DNA of 64,000 nucleotides. Origin: Pyrenochaeta sp. MPI-SDFR-AT-0127. Lineage: Eukaryota > Ascomycota > Dothideomycetes > Pleosporales > Cucurbitariaceae. The DNA lies in contig JAGTJM010000035.1 in NCBI GenBank assembly GCA_020747015.1, positions 248,001 through 312,000 on the forward strand, written 5' to 3'. The notes beneath the pieces were generated by a model, which was given only the letters and a program-made list of their open reading frames with translations, did no database searches and was not told the DNA's origin. Shown here in pieces: positions 44,805 to 56,010 of the stretch. Within the stretch, counting starts at the first letter, position 1. Every line of letters starts with the position of its first letter. A program made the position numbers and the translations under genes.

Positions 44805-47800
44805 ATGAGTGCTCGCGAGCCTCGAGGTGGGGAGGGAGATTTGCCGATGCATGGGGAACATCAACTTCGGTACGGGCCGCTAGCTCTTCCGTCTCAACAT
44901 CCATGAAACGCTGACTCAAGCGCGCTCAAGTAACAGCAAGAATCCTTCCTACCCCCCCAACGCTGCAATCGACGCGGATCCCACATTTTCCTCGCGAGAT
45001 GCGCTCATACCAGACCCAGGCACCGAGGCCGATTTTCATGTTGAGAACAACCCCTTCGCCTTTTCCCCTGGCCAGCTGGGCAAATTGATCAATCCTAAAA
45101 GCCTCGCTGCATTTCATGCCCTTGGCGGAATCGCTGGTCTTGAGAAAGGCCTTCGCACAGATATAAAAGCCGGCCTGAGCGTCGACGAGTGCAGTCTTGA
45201 CGGCCTTGTTTCTTTCGAGGAGGCTACCACACCCGTTCATGACCGCGAAGTGTTCACATACGACGGAACGAAACCAGCTGCAACAAAACGCCCATCAGAC
45301 TCTTTCGCTGATCGTAAGCGCGTGTTCTCCGACAACCGGCTGCCATATCACAGGCCTAAAAGCCTGTTCCAGCTAGCATGGACGGCCTTCGATGACAAAG
45401 CCCTACTCCTGCTATCTCTTGGGGTATTAATAAGTCTGGCAGATGGTCTCAACCAAGCCTACGAGAGCCGCTACACGGAGTACGGACTGAAGGATCTCCT
45501 GAGATACACGGTCGACACTGCTCGAGTTCCCTTAGCCGCAACTGCGGTCTTCACCCTGGTGACAGTGTTCTTGAACGGGTTAGAGGAAGGCCACAACTCG
45601 GAGGCCCACAGAAACAAGAACGATCGCATGGTCAAAGCCATACGATCGGGCAGGACCTGCGAGATTTCCGTCTTCGATATCTTGGTAGGCGATGTTCTCC
45701 ATCTCGAACCTGGTGACCTGATCCCAGTGGATGGCATTCTCATCGAGGGACACAATCTGAGATGTGATGAGTCCAGTGCAACCGGAGAGTCTGACACTGT
45801 CAGGAAGACGCCTGGAGATGAGTATTTCGAGTCGATCAAGAGGCACGATAGCTTGAAGAAGATGGATCCGTTCATTATCTCCGGTGCCAAGGTCTTGGAA
45901 GGCATTGGAGCATTCATGGTGACCGCAACGGGCCAACACTCTTCCTACGGCAAGACGATGATGTCTCTGTATACAGAATATGGAGGCTGCAAACCCCCAG
46001 GCCCACAAAAGGAGCGAACCATCGCTACATTCGGCACACTCAGTGCCATCATCTTCATGGTCCTCATGAACAGATTCACAACAGCTACCACGGCACTCCT
46101 CGCATTGTGTCTTGCCTTGAGTATCGATCTACTGTTGGCTATCTTCCGAGAAACAGTCATGCGCAAGTTGGAGCTCAACGATCTTGTCCGCATACGTTCC
46201 TGGCTAACTATGGGAAATGCAACAACAACCTGCTCTGACAAGAAAAGTACTCAGAAACGAAACCCAAAACTTGCCGTCCATAAGTTATTGACGCAGTCTC
46301 TGCGTCGGGATGGCCAAATTGTTCCTAACGATACGGACCATGAGGGTATCGAGGAGCTGAGACGCGCCATTGCCACCAATACTACTGCATTCCTTGCAGA
46401 CGATGGCTTAAGTTTTATAGGATCAAGGACAGATTGCGCCCTGCTAGAATATGCACGAGATTTCCTCGGCATGGACATCAACTCCGAAAGAGCTAAGGCT
46501 AACTGGGTTGCGTGTGTACCTTTCGATTCCTTGCGAGCATCTCAGGCTTCACTGGTCCGTCAAGGAGATCGCTACCGACTTTATGTTCTGGGCTCGCCGG
46601 AGGCTTTGTTCCGCCAAACCAGCAGCCTGATACCCAATCTATCCCAAGCAGCACCTCTAGGTCTTGCATCGGGCTCGTTGAGAACTATCGCCATCGCCTA
46701 TAAAGACTTTCCGCAACTCCCTTCGGTGTTCGACGAGTTCGACGCAGACAAGAATGCCTTTTTGGGCTCGTTACAAGACCTAGTATTTCTAGCAGCATTT
46801 GAATTACGCAGACCAGTTGTGCAAGATCCGCAAGCACCTCAAGGAGGATCGTGGCCTGCTAAGAAGACAAGATCTGAAGATGGATTTTCAAGACTTCCTG
46901 TCGTCACATTAGACGCTCAGCGTAGCTTAGCTTCGTTCATGAGGCGACGGTCGGCCTTCAACGTAAGGCCATTGGCATGGACAATCTTGCCTACATTCTT
47001 CGCTTCAGCCAATGCTGCGCCAACTGGTGGGCCAGCACATGGGCCGAATTGGAAGGATCGAGCTTTACAGGCCCTGACCGACATCCTTATATCCCTTGCC
47101 TTCCTGTTGGCGCCTATCACCATACTTTTCATCTGCGGCGTGGTCGCTCTTGTTCTGCGTCACCGCAGAAAAGATGGATCTGCCGCCCTCGCCATGTTGG
47201 GTCTGGCGCTTGTCTTCATCACTATCAAGACACCACCACCTACTGATGCAAAACACGACAATCCATTTATTGTGCTCGCAGTGGGCATGGCATATGGCAT
47301 GTTCATGCTGGTGTACTGCGAGCTTGTCATGCTCAACAACAATGGAGGCAAGATATTCTGCTTCATCGCCGTTGCGATAGGGTCGCTCGCAACCCTTATC
47401 CTCATGGCATTCGCCCCAGTGCGAACGTATTGGAAGGACTTGACAAAGCTAGACCCTCTGTTTGTCCTCGCCTTTGCCACACCGTTGAGCTTCGCAATGT
47501 GTGATCTTGCAATCTATATTGCAACCCTGATCAACGGCGGTGAGAAGCGTGATGAAGACAGACCTGAGAGCCCAATCCCCGCGTCCTCGACGAGAACGAC
47601 GAGACAGTTGGATCGCTTGCACTATGTCAACATTGCTGGACTGCGGTCTCGCAGCTTGTTCAGCGACTTTTACGACAACGATCCCAGCGAGATCGAGTTC
47701 CAAAATTTGAACGCAGATCTCGAGGCAGGCCGACACGAGCCCGCGTCCACTCAACAGAGCAATCCCAGTCGTTTTAGTCGACTGCTACGCTCGTTCAAGG

Positions 47801-47829
47801 GCATGTTCGGCAAGAGCAAGCCTACTTAG
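44805..47829 (+). CDS. P-type Ca2+-ATPase-derived pseudoenzyme (PMCA-like)
   Basis: Exons 44805-44869 and 44931-47829 (61-bp intron) give 987 residues; the 5' exon restores a typical fungal PMCA start leading to DPGTEADFHVENNPFAFSPG and NPKSLAAFHALGG. The actuator domain is normal, including VGDVLHLEPGDLIPVDGIL and SATGES (TGES at about 306-309). After that the enzyme fails. The TM4 PEGL Ca2+ site is absent. The phosphorylation motif CSDKTGTLT is replaced by CSDKKSTQKR: the Asp (codon 46237) survives, TGT does not. KGA is replaced by LGS, and the GDGxND hinge and TM5-10 are missing. The C-terminus instead has about six unrelated hydrophobic spans and a basic tail. It cannot pump by the normal cycle, yet the frame is clean, which suggests a retained non-transport role or a fusion. 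Confidence 0.82.
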
Positions 47830-49067
47830 GCCTGTGACGCCATGTCAATACCGTACAAAAGCGACGCATAGCACGCGCATGCATGGATTGCATATCAATG
47901 TTGACTCTCAGTATACTTCATTCTCTACGCAACACGATTCTATAACAACATGGGTGGATTTATTTGCATTTGACTTTTCCTTAAAGAAACTGGGGATTTG
48001 ACCTTTGATCAAATCCCTAGTTTCTTCTTACTATATTACTGTACTTTACAGTCACGACCTAGTCAACCAGGGCGGTAAACTAGGAGTGACAATGACCATC
48101 CTATCTCGCGGTGCAAATTGCAACCGATCGAGTTTTTTGAAAATCTTGCATTGTCCTGCAACACCGTGATCAGATCCACTGCGTGAAGCCTAACGCAGCG
48201 TTCATAATAGTTACGCATCTCCTCTTCCAGAACAAGAAATGGCAACACTGAGTTTGCTAGGCAGCCTTCACGGTTTGCTTCGTAAATACAAACGTCAATC
48301 ACATTCATAGGTTTTTGCAAACAAAACATGTTGCTGCATTCCAAATCCCGTCACCACCTTTATGGGGCAATATCACCCTCGGATCTGAGCAAGACGTACA
48401 TCCATCACCAGTGATACGGCTCGGATACTGTTCTTCCTTTGTCCACGGGATTGCTAACACCCTTTCTGTAGGTCTCGTCATCCTCTGCAACTACAACCCA
48501 ATGAGCTTCAAGTGGGTCCCATTACACTGTGTAGTTAAATCTGCCATGGATGGCTTAGCACGGTTCAAGCGCTAAGCGAAACGCTCTTGCATGCTTGAAA
48601 CTAAACTTCTCACGCAACCTCCTGTCCTGCCCTTCACTGTCATCATCTCCCCTCTTCAAACACAATGCCGGAGTCCTACCGGATTAAATGTTTCGATATT
48701 TGTATGCAAATTTTCGGGTCTCTGCATTGACAGATCCGTACTCCGCCCAGCTGGATGTGCAACTAGAAACGTTCTGCTCACCCTGGTCCTCGGCTGTTAC
48801 GCTCTGTTTCCCTTGTCTTCATTCACCGAGCATGTAGAGCACGAGATGTCGCAAGATTGGAGCTTAATAATAGGCTTTTCTTTCTTTTGATTTAATTGAT
48901 GTATACAGATTTTTTCTTGGCTATGATGACAAAAACGCGTAGCTCAAAACAATGGTACAGGGTAAGTATAGAAACTCTTCTCTTTCCGTCACTGAAACGT
49001 CTTCGTTCATTATTCCCCCGTAGCGTGAACTTGTCGTCACACTACTCCTGGTAATTTGGAAGAGAGC
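47830..49067. other. intergenic with a strong hairpin
   Basis: No convincing gene. A near-perfect inverted repeat lies at 47984-48026. The rest is AT-rich with short chance ORFs (e.g. 48063-48344 minus). Confidence 0.5.
47984..48026. repeat. inverted repeat, 18-bp arms and 7-nt loop
   Basis: Arm 1 47984-48001 and arm 2 48009-48026 are reverse complements except for one position (a G:T wobble in one transcript). The loop is CCTTTGA. It begins 155 bp after the pseudo-ATPase stop codon, so it could fold in the 3' UTR. Confidence 0.75.
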
Positions 49068-49754
49068 TTATTTGTTGTTCTTGCCCTTGCCCTTGCCTCG
49101 GCCGCGGTGGTGGGGCTCACGAGTCTCAATCTGAGTATCAGGTTCGGCTTCACGGCGGTTGTTCTTCTTGCCCCGGCCGCGATGGTGAGGCTCACGAGTC
49201 TCAATCTCGGCATCGGCCTCGGCATCAGCTTCGCGGCGGTTGTTCTTCTTTCCCCTACCGCGGTGGTGGGGCTCTGGCACGGCCTCACGACGGTTGTTCT
49301 TCTTGCCCTTGCCACGGCCGCGATGATGAGGTTCGCGCTTAGCAATCTCATTCTCATCAGCCTCTGCTTCATCGGCTTCGACCTCGTCAGCCTCGCGGCG
49401 ATTGTTCTTCTTACCCCTGCCACGATGATGTGGCTCAGGCTCCCGGGCGTGGAGGTCGGCCCAGTGAGCATCGTCCTCAGCATCAGTGAGCTCCTGAGCC
49501 TCGCGACGGTTGTTCTTCTTGCCCCTGCCTCGGTGATGAGGCTCAGGCTCGCGAGTATGGAGATCAGCCCAATGTGCGTCATCTTCAGCATCAGTGAGCT
49601 CTTGAGCCTCGCGACGGTTGTTCTTCTTGCCCCTGCCTCGGTGATGAGGCTCAGGCTCTCGAGCATGAAGGTCGGCCCAATGAGCATCGTCTTCAGCATC
49701 AGAAAGTTCTTGCGCCTCACGACGGTTATTCTTTTTGCCTCGGCCACGGTGATG
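49068..49754 (-). repeat. coding tandem repeats, 8 copies
   Basis: Eight repeats in the precursor frame. The upstream copies (near 49725, 49617, 49509) are spaced 108 bp and nearly identical at DNA level, implying recent tandem duplication; the later copies have shorter, divergent acidic spacers (15-35 residues). The repeat also keeps long open frames in other frames, an artefact of period divisible by three. Confidence 0.85.
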
Positions 49755-49978
49755 GCGAGCTTCAATGCTCCGTTCTGTAAGGGCAGCAACGAGGTTGGTT
49801 GCTCGCACTGGACCACTTCCCTGGAAATTGTCAGTCGAGTTTTATGATGTTGGTTTGATGTGATTCTTACCGGTGTGCGGACAGCTACGGCATTCGCAGC
49901 CACCTGCTTGTTGTCTGGCACAACATAAGCCGAACTCGAGGCGCCTAAGGCCAAGAGAGCAAGAGCAGTAATCTTCAT
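49068..49978 (-). CDS. secreted Kex2-type repeat precursor (candidate RiPP/KEP)
   Basis: Exons 49871-49978 and 49068-49820 (50-bp intron) give 286 residues. MKITALALLALGASSSA is a signal peptide. From about residue 58 the protein is eight copies of HHRGRGKKNN (the fifth reads HHRGRGKGKKNN, the eighth HHRGRGKGKGKNN), seven of them followed by RREA. The spacers are acidic; three are near-identical 36-residue units containing AEDDAHWADLHAREPEP. Dibasic RR and KR sites plus trailing EA, DA, VP and EP dipeptides match processing by Kex2 and Ste13-type enzymes as in alpha-factor precursors. No Tyr or Phe occurs in the repeats; Trp occurs only in the three long spacers. The gene is divergent from a UstYa gene 1.2 kb away. 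It could be a RiPP, a signalling peptide or a cationic antimicrobial precursor. Confidence 0.85.
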
Positions 49979-51190
49979 GGTGTATATGGCCTAGTGTTAT
50001 CTGAAAGTCGAAAGAATGTCAGGTGTCTGCCAGCAGAATAGAAAAGATGAAACGGGACTGAGAAGATAATGAGAAAGAATGAGCACGTTCAACGCTTGCC
50101 ACATTTTCTTTTGGACCATGGACACGCTTTATAACTGAAGTGCATCCACGGCCCTCTCTCGCTTGCGCACTTCCTTCAGGTCACGGCTTCCTGAGACAAC
50201 GCATTATCCGCGGAGCGTAAGAAAAACCCCCCCCCTGGTCACTCATGGCGGTTCCTTCGATCTCTGGCGTCACATGGTGTTTGCTTCGGGAGGCCAAACT
50301 CACGATGCATAGAACGAATTTCTTTTCTGACCAACGACACCGCCGGGAGTTGACAAGGAGGGACAATGATCGGAAAAATCGGATGTGTCAAGACCCATGA
50401 AATGTGACACGATGACATCTCATAGGGCCCAAATCGTTCTCGCGCCTCAATCTCACCAATCGTAGCATCCCCAAGGACACCATGAGGGAAGGACGGAGCG
50501 TGCGGGAAGCTCAGGTATGCTCTCACTGGCTACCAGGATCCACGATGAAAATGCCGCCCACAAAATCAACCACATTCCCGGACCGCGCGGCACTTTCAGA
50601 CATATGTCCGCGCCGTATCCAGTCCGTCTTGGACATGATTGTTCCATGTCTGCGTCAAGTCGAGCAAACGCCCGTCACCAACCCTCGGTTTCGTTAGCTC
50701 GCCAAGATGAAACGATGGTGAAGGAAGATGAGAGTCAAGTCTTGGCTTAGCGCACATCTCGAAACCCAAACAGAACAATGACCAACCGGAGCATGAGACG
50801 CACTCCGCTTTGCGCGTCGCAAAAGGCTTGTCAAAGGCTTGTCGCAGGTTGGCGCTGTCGCGGATGGGTAGGCCTGGCTAATGTTGCCTTGGGAGTGCCG
50901 GCTGGAATGCCTTATTGAGGCGCGGGAGGCACGACATTCAAGCAACGTTCGGAGGATTTCATGCTTCGGCAGCACTTGCTAGCATTTCTACTGTAGGCGC
51001 GAGACAAGTTGACGCCCAGTTTTTGACGATTCTTCCACATTCCGCTTCCTCATCTCTCGTGTACCTCAAGCGCTGAGCGTACACATTCTCACTATCGCAT
51101 CGCAGGTCGACCCATACTAATTTCTTGTTACCACTTCTTTCCTTGTATCTTTAGCGCCTCTTCCGTCCCGAAAACACCTCGATATCCGAC
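49979..51190. promoter_or_regulatory. divergent intergenic, precursor / UstYa
   Basis: 1.2 kb between the two divergent starts. It has a C-run (50226-50236) and no supported gene. Likely contains both promoters; no conserved motif could be assigned by eye. Confidence 0.45.
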
Positions 51191-52172
51191 ATGGAGAAAT
51201 ACAATGACTTTGATTCTTCATCGGCCCAGTCCGACTCTGAGAACTCCGCCTTCCTCAACACACAGTATCAAAAACAAGAGTCACAACGGCGACGGACCTA
51301 TGTCTATCTCACGCTATTCAATCTCTTCCTATTCACACTATCAATGCTGTCTTTGATATGCGCGGTCATGTCGCAAAAGGATGACTCTGGGCATTCGGCA
51401 GCGAAGTTGATGGATCAATATGGCATCTTCTGTGAGCACTTAAGCTGGCCATCTAGAGCAAGAAAGCTGCTAACAACGAACAGCACCCGCAATGCATGTC
51501 GTAGAGTACGAACACGTCAAGTTCGAACTTCCCAATCCCCTCAACGCATCAAAATACGTCGGCATCACAGACGAAGTGGAAAACGCATGGATGGACGTCG
51601 CATACCGTAAGCTCCCCTTGAACCCCCCCCCCCCTTTCAGTCATTTGCCGCCCCTCGCTCACCTTACAACAAATAGTACCCGACCAAATGGTGTCACTCG
51701 CCGACTTTCCCAAACTGCAAATGCCCGACGACAGCATGCAGGTTACGGACCCCAAGACAGGCGAGACGGGATACCGCGTCGGCCTTGAAGTGTTCCACCA
51801 ACTGCACTGCCTAAACCTGCTGCGCATGTCGACGTATCCAGACTACTACCCCAAAATCTGGTGGAGCGATACAAACGACAAACCAGAACGGGTGCGCGCA
51901 CATCTCGGTACGCCCCCTTGCTCCCTCCCTCCAACCCCCCGTTTCCCCTTGATTATGTATTTGCCCTGCTAACACGCGATTATATAGATCACTGCATTGA
52001 AATCCTCCGCATGAACCTCATGTGTCTCTCTGACGTTAATGTGTTTACCTTCCACAAGCAGGCGGGCAGGGAAGGGTACTGGCCTGATTACGAAAGTCAC
52101 CATGTGTGCCGCAACTTTGACAAGATCAAGGATTGGGCGAATGCTAATGCTATGCCGTATGAGGATGTGTAA
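51191..52172 (+). CDS. UstYa-family (DUF3328) oxidase-like protein
   Basis: Exons 51191-51431, 51484-51606, 51677-51907 and 51988-52172 are in phase and give 259 residues. A single TM (about 36-60, TYVYLTLFNLFLFTLSML) follows an acidic, Ser-rich cytosolic N-terminus. Family landmarks follow: FSPAMHVVEYEHVKFE, DEVENAWMDVAY, GYRVGLEVFHQLHCLNLLR (first HxxHC, H162-C166) and RAHLDHCIEILR (second HxxHC, H197-C201), then WPDYESHHVCRNFDKI. UstYa proteins perform oxidative cyclisations on repeat-derived peptides in ustiloxin, phomopsin, asperipin and similar dikaritin pathways. All key residues are present, so it should be active. Its divergent neighbour is a Kex2-type repeat precursor, the expected partner. 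Confidence 0.93.
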
Positions 52173-52577
52173 ATGATAAATGGACATGGATAAGAGTGTA
52201 CAGGAGGGGGCTGCATCTGTCTAATTTAGCCTTCATGGATAGGAATAGGAATTCAAACTTACATGACCAGTCACGACCTGACTTTGTTAATTGGTTAACT
52301 GGATACCAAAGTATGATTCGTGAACTTTTGGGTCAAAGCGTGGATGAGAGTGCGAGGGCCAACTATGTTGGGGGTGATGAAGAATGGTCTATACAAAGCT
52401 TATCATACAGACACGAGGACTTTAACTATTCCTTCTCTCTCCACGCAGACAAGCCACCGTTCAGCATAAGCTAACGGCAACTCATGTCAGACTCCATCCA
52501 ATGCATCTTACTTGCTCGCCAAGCCTTTTATCAAAGTCAAACACAACGTCACTCCCGTCAGAGCAAGAGCCTGGACT
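52173..52577. other. convergent 3' intergenic region
   Basis: Between the 3' ends of the UstYa-like gene and CAP. No coding signal. Confidence 0.6.
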
Positions 52578-54407
52578 CTATCCAGCATGCTCGACAATCT
52601 CGCTGATCACCTTTCCGTTCTGGATGTAGCTGCGGATCTGCTCAGGGAGGGGGTTCTCAACATAATCGTCCTCGGTGGGCAGGTTGATGTTGATACTGCT
52701 GCACTTGCTGGTGAAGACTTCTGTATTCAGGCTCTCCTTGGACAAGTAAACTGTGGCGCCGTCCACTTGGTCCAAGAGGATGGTAGGGAGGGTGCCGAGG
52801 ACCTGCAACGCAAAGTTGGGGCACTTGATCACGTCGACCGAGGAGACTAAAGAGTCAATGATGAGCGATGTGCGAGAGCTGTTGTCGAGCGAAAGAGCGT
52901 TTGCTTTTCCATTGATGCGGATAGTGGTGTTCTTGCACCGCGAAATGAGAATCGAATGATTGATTTCAGCGTCAATTTCGAGCATTTCGGTTGGCGAATC
53001 AAAGTTGTCAATGATCCACTTATTTCCATCCAGCTCCTTTCGCGGTGGTTTCTTCGTTCGCATACTCTCTGGCTTCTGCTTCTTTGGTGGCGCTGGGCTC
53101 TTACTCCTCAGACTGCCACTGCTATCACTCCTCGTCGGAATCGGCGCGCTTGCCCGCAATGACGGGTTCTTATGCGTCATCTGGCTTGCGTCGACCTTCT
53201 TCAGTCCCTTGGTGACGTCTGCACCCTTGTTCAGGTCTCCAAAGACGGCGTTCATGTCTGGTGCAGGCTTCTTGGCGACTGGAGCAGCGCCAGGCGGTGG
53301 AGGCCCCGGTGGTGGAGGAGGACCAGGCGGTGGCGGGATGCCTCCTGCTGGGGGTGGGGGTGGAGGAGGGATGTTGGAGAGGGATGCACCGCGTGATGGG
53401 GCACTGGAGGCCTGCTTGGCCGCTTCTTTGGCATCGATGCCGTTGCTGTTCCATGCTACACCACCAAAGTGATGTTTCTTTGCGTATTCGGATAGGGCTT
53501 TGAACAGCTTGTAGTAAGCTTGAACCCACTGGACAAAGATCTTGTTCTCCGGCCTGTTTACGTTAGCAGATGAGCAAGGTCAAGAGATGTGCTGGATCAT
53601 ACTTGTCGCGATACTCCTTGAGCACCTTATTGCCAGCAATCTGGGCTCCACCAAACATCTCATTGATGTGGTCATGGGGTTTCGTGGGGCCGCCTACGCC
53701 AATGGCGACCCATCCAAGCGATCCGACACCGTCAGCTACCAGAGTGAGGGGGTCTTTCAGCGCTGCTTCGCGATTGGTCTGTCGAAACTCGTCCGTCTTC
53801 TCAATGTTGGCCTGCAGGTCTTTGAGAAGCTCCATGATCGTTCGGTCATCTGGTTTCTTTGCCTTGTCCGCAATGACGAGGAACTGCCGCTCTGCAGCGA
53901 AAGCCTGCTGTACTGCTTTTGACTGGCCTCCAATAACATCACCCAACATTCCACTCAACTCCAGCCATTTCTCCAACTCGTTGTTCACCAGTTCATCAAA
54001 TGCCTGGATTGCAGGTGGCGCGCTCGCCTTGACCTCGCTCGCTTTGGGCGTCGACCCAGCACTTCCACCAGCCACCTGTGCACCGCCAGCTGTCACAGCA
54101 GGCGATCCGTTAACGCCCGCTGCATCCTTGTCGCCTTCAGGAAATGTGGAGCTCGCGATGTCTTCAAGCCGGGAAGTCGCTGCTTCGAGTCTGCGCACCA
54201 TGGACATTAGCACGCCGTCTGCTGTTATTTGGATCTGGCCATTGCGGCCGAGTTTGTGTTGGTCAGGGGCCATGGACGCAGACAGCATTGGCTTGCGCTG
54301 GGAGTCCAAGTACTATGGGCATGGGGGAGAGGCTGTTCTTGAGGAAAGTAAAGGCCGACTCACCGCTTTATCAGCGTGGTAAGGCTATTCATATTGTTCT
54401 GCGCCAT
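52578..54407 (-). CDS. SRV2: adenylyl cyclase-associated protein (CAP/Srv2)
   Basis: Exons 54364-54407, 53603-54190 and 52578-53553 join in phase to 535 residues. The start MAQNNMNSLTTLIKR joins LEAATSRLEDIASS across a 173-bp intron, giving the canonical CAP N-terminus; the longer frame starting near 54288 reads intron. The helical-folded domain spans about 95-260 (AIQAFDELVNNELEKWLELS, HFGGVAWN later). A poly-Pro stretch (SNIPPPPPPPAGG, repeated PPPPPG) sits near residue 290. The C-terminal beta-helix CARP/WH2 part contains KWIIDNFDSPTEMLEIDAEINHS and SININLPTEDDYVENPLPEQ. CAP recycles actin with cofilin and links to Ras/cyclase signalling in yeasts. Housekeeping, intact. Confidence 0.95.
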
Positions 54408-54795
54408 GTGGGAAGGAAGGCACGGTGAAGCGCGTGCTCGCAGTGAAGTTACGTCTCGTTCTGTCGGGTGAGGTGTTTACAAGCTCGGGGAAGGGGCAGC
54501 AACGGCGGGATGAGCTTGTGCCTCCTGTTTGTACGCTTTCCTGGAAGAATGTACAAGGCTAAAGATGGATGGAACAGATGTGCAGTGTGGATGCCTGGCA
54601 GGCGGTGTAAGGTTACAGTGCAATTGGCAGCAGGCAGCTCGCTGATGGGTGGTGAGCTTCGTGATGCCAGCCATGCCCACGTTGCGCTAGCTGCTCGCCA
54701 AGACATAACACCTCCCGCGCTCCCCATTCGGTGGTCGTACGTCAGCAGAGCCGTCTTCTGTTCCTGGTCCTGTTGTAACGAAAAAGGCCGGCAGA
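54408..54795. promoter_or_regulatory. divergent promoter, CAP / MAK32-like
   Basis: 388 bp between two divergent starts, GC-moderate, no assignable motif. Confidence 0.35.
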
Positions 54796-55965
54796 ATGGC
54801 GCATGGTAACGTGGATATGGATTTCTGCACGCTTGGAATGTTCATCATAGGTATCTTGCACATTGGTTACTTACTTACATGTATTCATTTCGCTCATTGA
54901 AGGCTAGATGAAATTGAGTTTGCACCTCCAAAGCCACCAGTCAAGGACATATTGGGTGGAGCAGGGTCGTATTCGGCTTTGGGAGCTCGCATCTTCCTGC
55001 CATCCCCCAAGTCCAAATCGGTAGGCTGGATAGTAGACTGTGGTTCTGATTTTCCGCCTGAGCTTCGACAATTCATTGCTCAGTGGGACACTGGTGTCTT
55101 GATAAGGGAGACACTTGACCGTTTGACTACGAGAGGCTGGAATGGCTATGGAGATAACGAGCACAGGGGTATGTGGACACGGGAAATCTATTCAAGTACT
55201 GGGGATTGATCACATGCAGCATTCCGATATACAACGCCAAAGCTGAGATTAGACCATCAGTCACTTGCTGATACACCGTTGCTGTGGTCCAAGTCGTTCC
55301 ACCTGATCTGCTCACCACTACGTTGCATCGACCTGGTAGAGAACATTCTGGCCCTACGCAGTCAGCAAGCAAGTGCAGGGCCAAACACACGCCCATTGTT
55401 CATATGGGAGCCGGTGCCTGATCTTTGTACTCCTGAAGAATACGCCAATTGCCTCAAAGCACTAAAGTACGTAGATGTCGTCAGTCCCAACCATGGTGAG
55501 CTTGGGGGCTTCTTCGGCAAGAATACAAATGGCAAGGATCACGTTGACTTCCGATTGATTGAGCAACTATGTGGTCAGTGGCTGGAAAGTGGTATTGGAG
55601 CAAATGGCAAGGGTGGGGTCGTGGTGCGTTGCGGCAAAGATGGATGCCTGATTACGCGTAACGAACTGCAAAAGTGGCTGCCTGCATTTCATCAATCCGC
55701 AGAAAAGGTGGTTGATCCTACAGGTGGAGGCAATGGGTTTCTGGGCGGTCTGGCAATTGGACTGGTACGAAGCGGTGCAAAGCCAGGCATCGATAACCTG
55801 GAAGAGGCTGCCATATGGGGATCGATCTCGGCGAGCTTTGCGATCGAGCAAGTTGGCATGCCTGTCCACTCTCACACTCCAGACGGCGAGACATGGAACG
55901 GTGTTTGTGTCGAAGATCGTGTTGTAGAATTCAAACAGCGACTGGCTACATATATACAGCCTTAG
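54796..55965 (+). CDS. MAK32-like PfkB-family sugar kinase homologue
   Basis: Exons 54796-54850, 54908-55168 and 55220-55965 give 353 residues. TLGMFIIDEIEF and GGAGSYSALGARIFLP are the N-terminal PfkB/MAK32 motifs; PNHGELGGFFG, GGVVVRCGKDGCLI and DPTGGGNGFLGGLAIGL are the later ones. In typical PfkB kinases the last motif is DTxGAGD, where the final Asp is the catalytic base; here it is Asn277. I recall the same Asn in the MAK32 subgroup, so this is probably a family trait and the protein may not be a kinase. Yeast MAK32 is needed for stability of L-A virus-type particles; fungal homologues are uncharacterised. The exact start (54796 or 54817) is open. Confidence 0.85.
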
Positions 55966-56010
55966 TCGTATTCCCAGCGCTTTGTTTCATTCCTGCCTCA
56001 ATCGTCTACC

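Noticed and set aside
49056..49847. Plus-strand 263-residue ORF rich in Val/Leu over the repeats
   Set aside because: Antisense shadow produced by the tandem repeat whose unit length is a multiple of three; no independent motif.
49037..49870. Unspliced 313-residue minus-strand frame continuing from the precursor's signal peptide
   Set aside because: It reads the repeats out of frame. A 50-bp intron (GTAAGA...TTCCAG) leads into the regular HHRGRGKKNN frame.
54191..54309. CAP start at the in-frame Met near 54288
   Set aside because: That stretch is intron; the exon at 54364-54407 gives the canonical MNSLTTLIKR-LEAATSRLED start.
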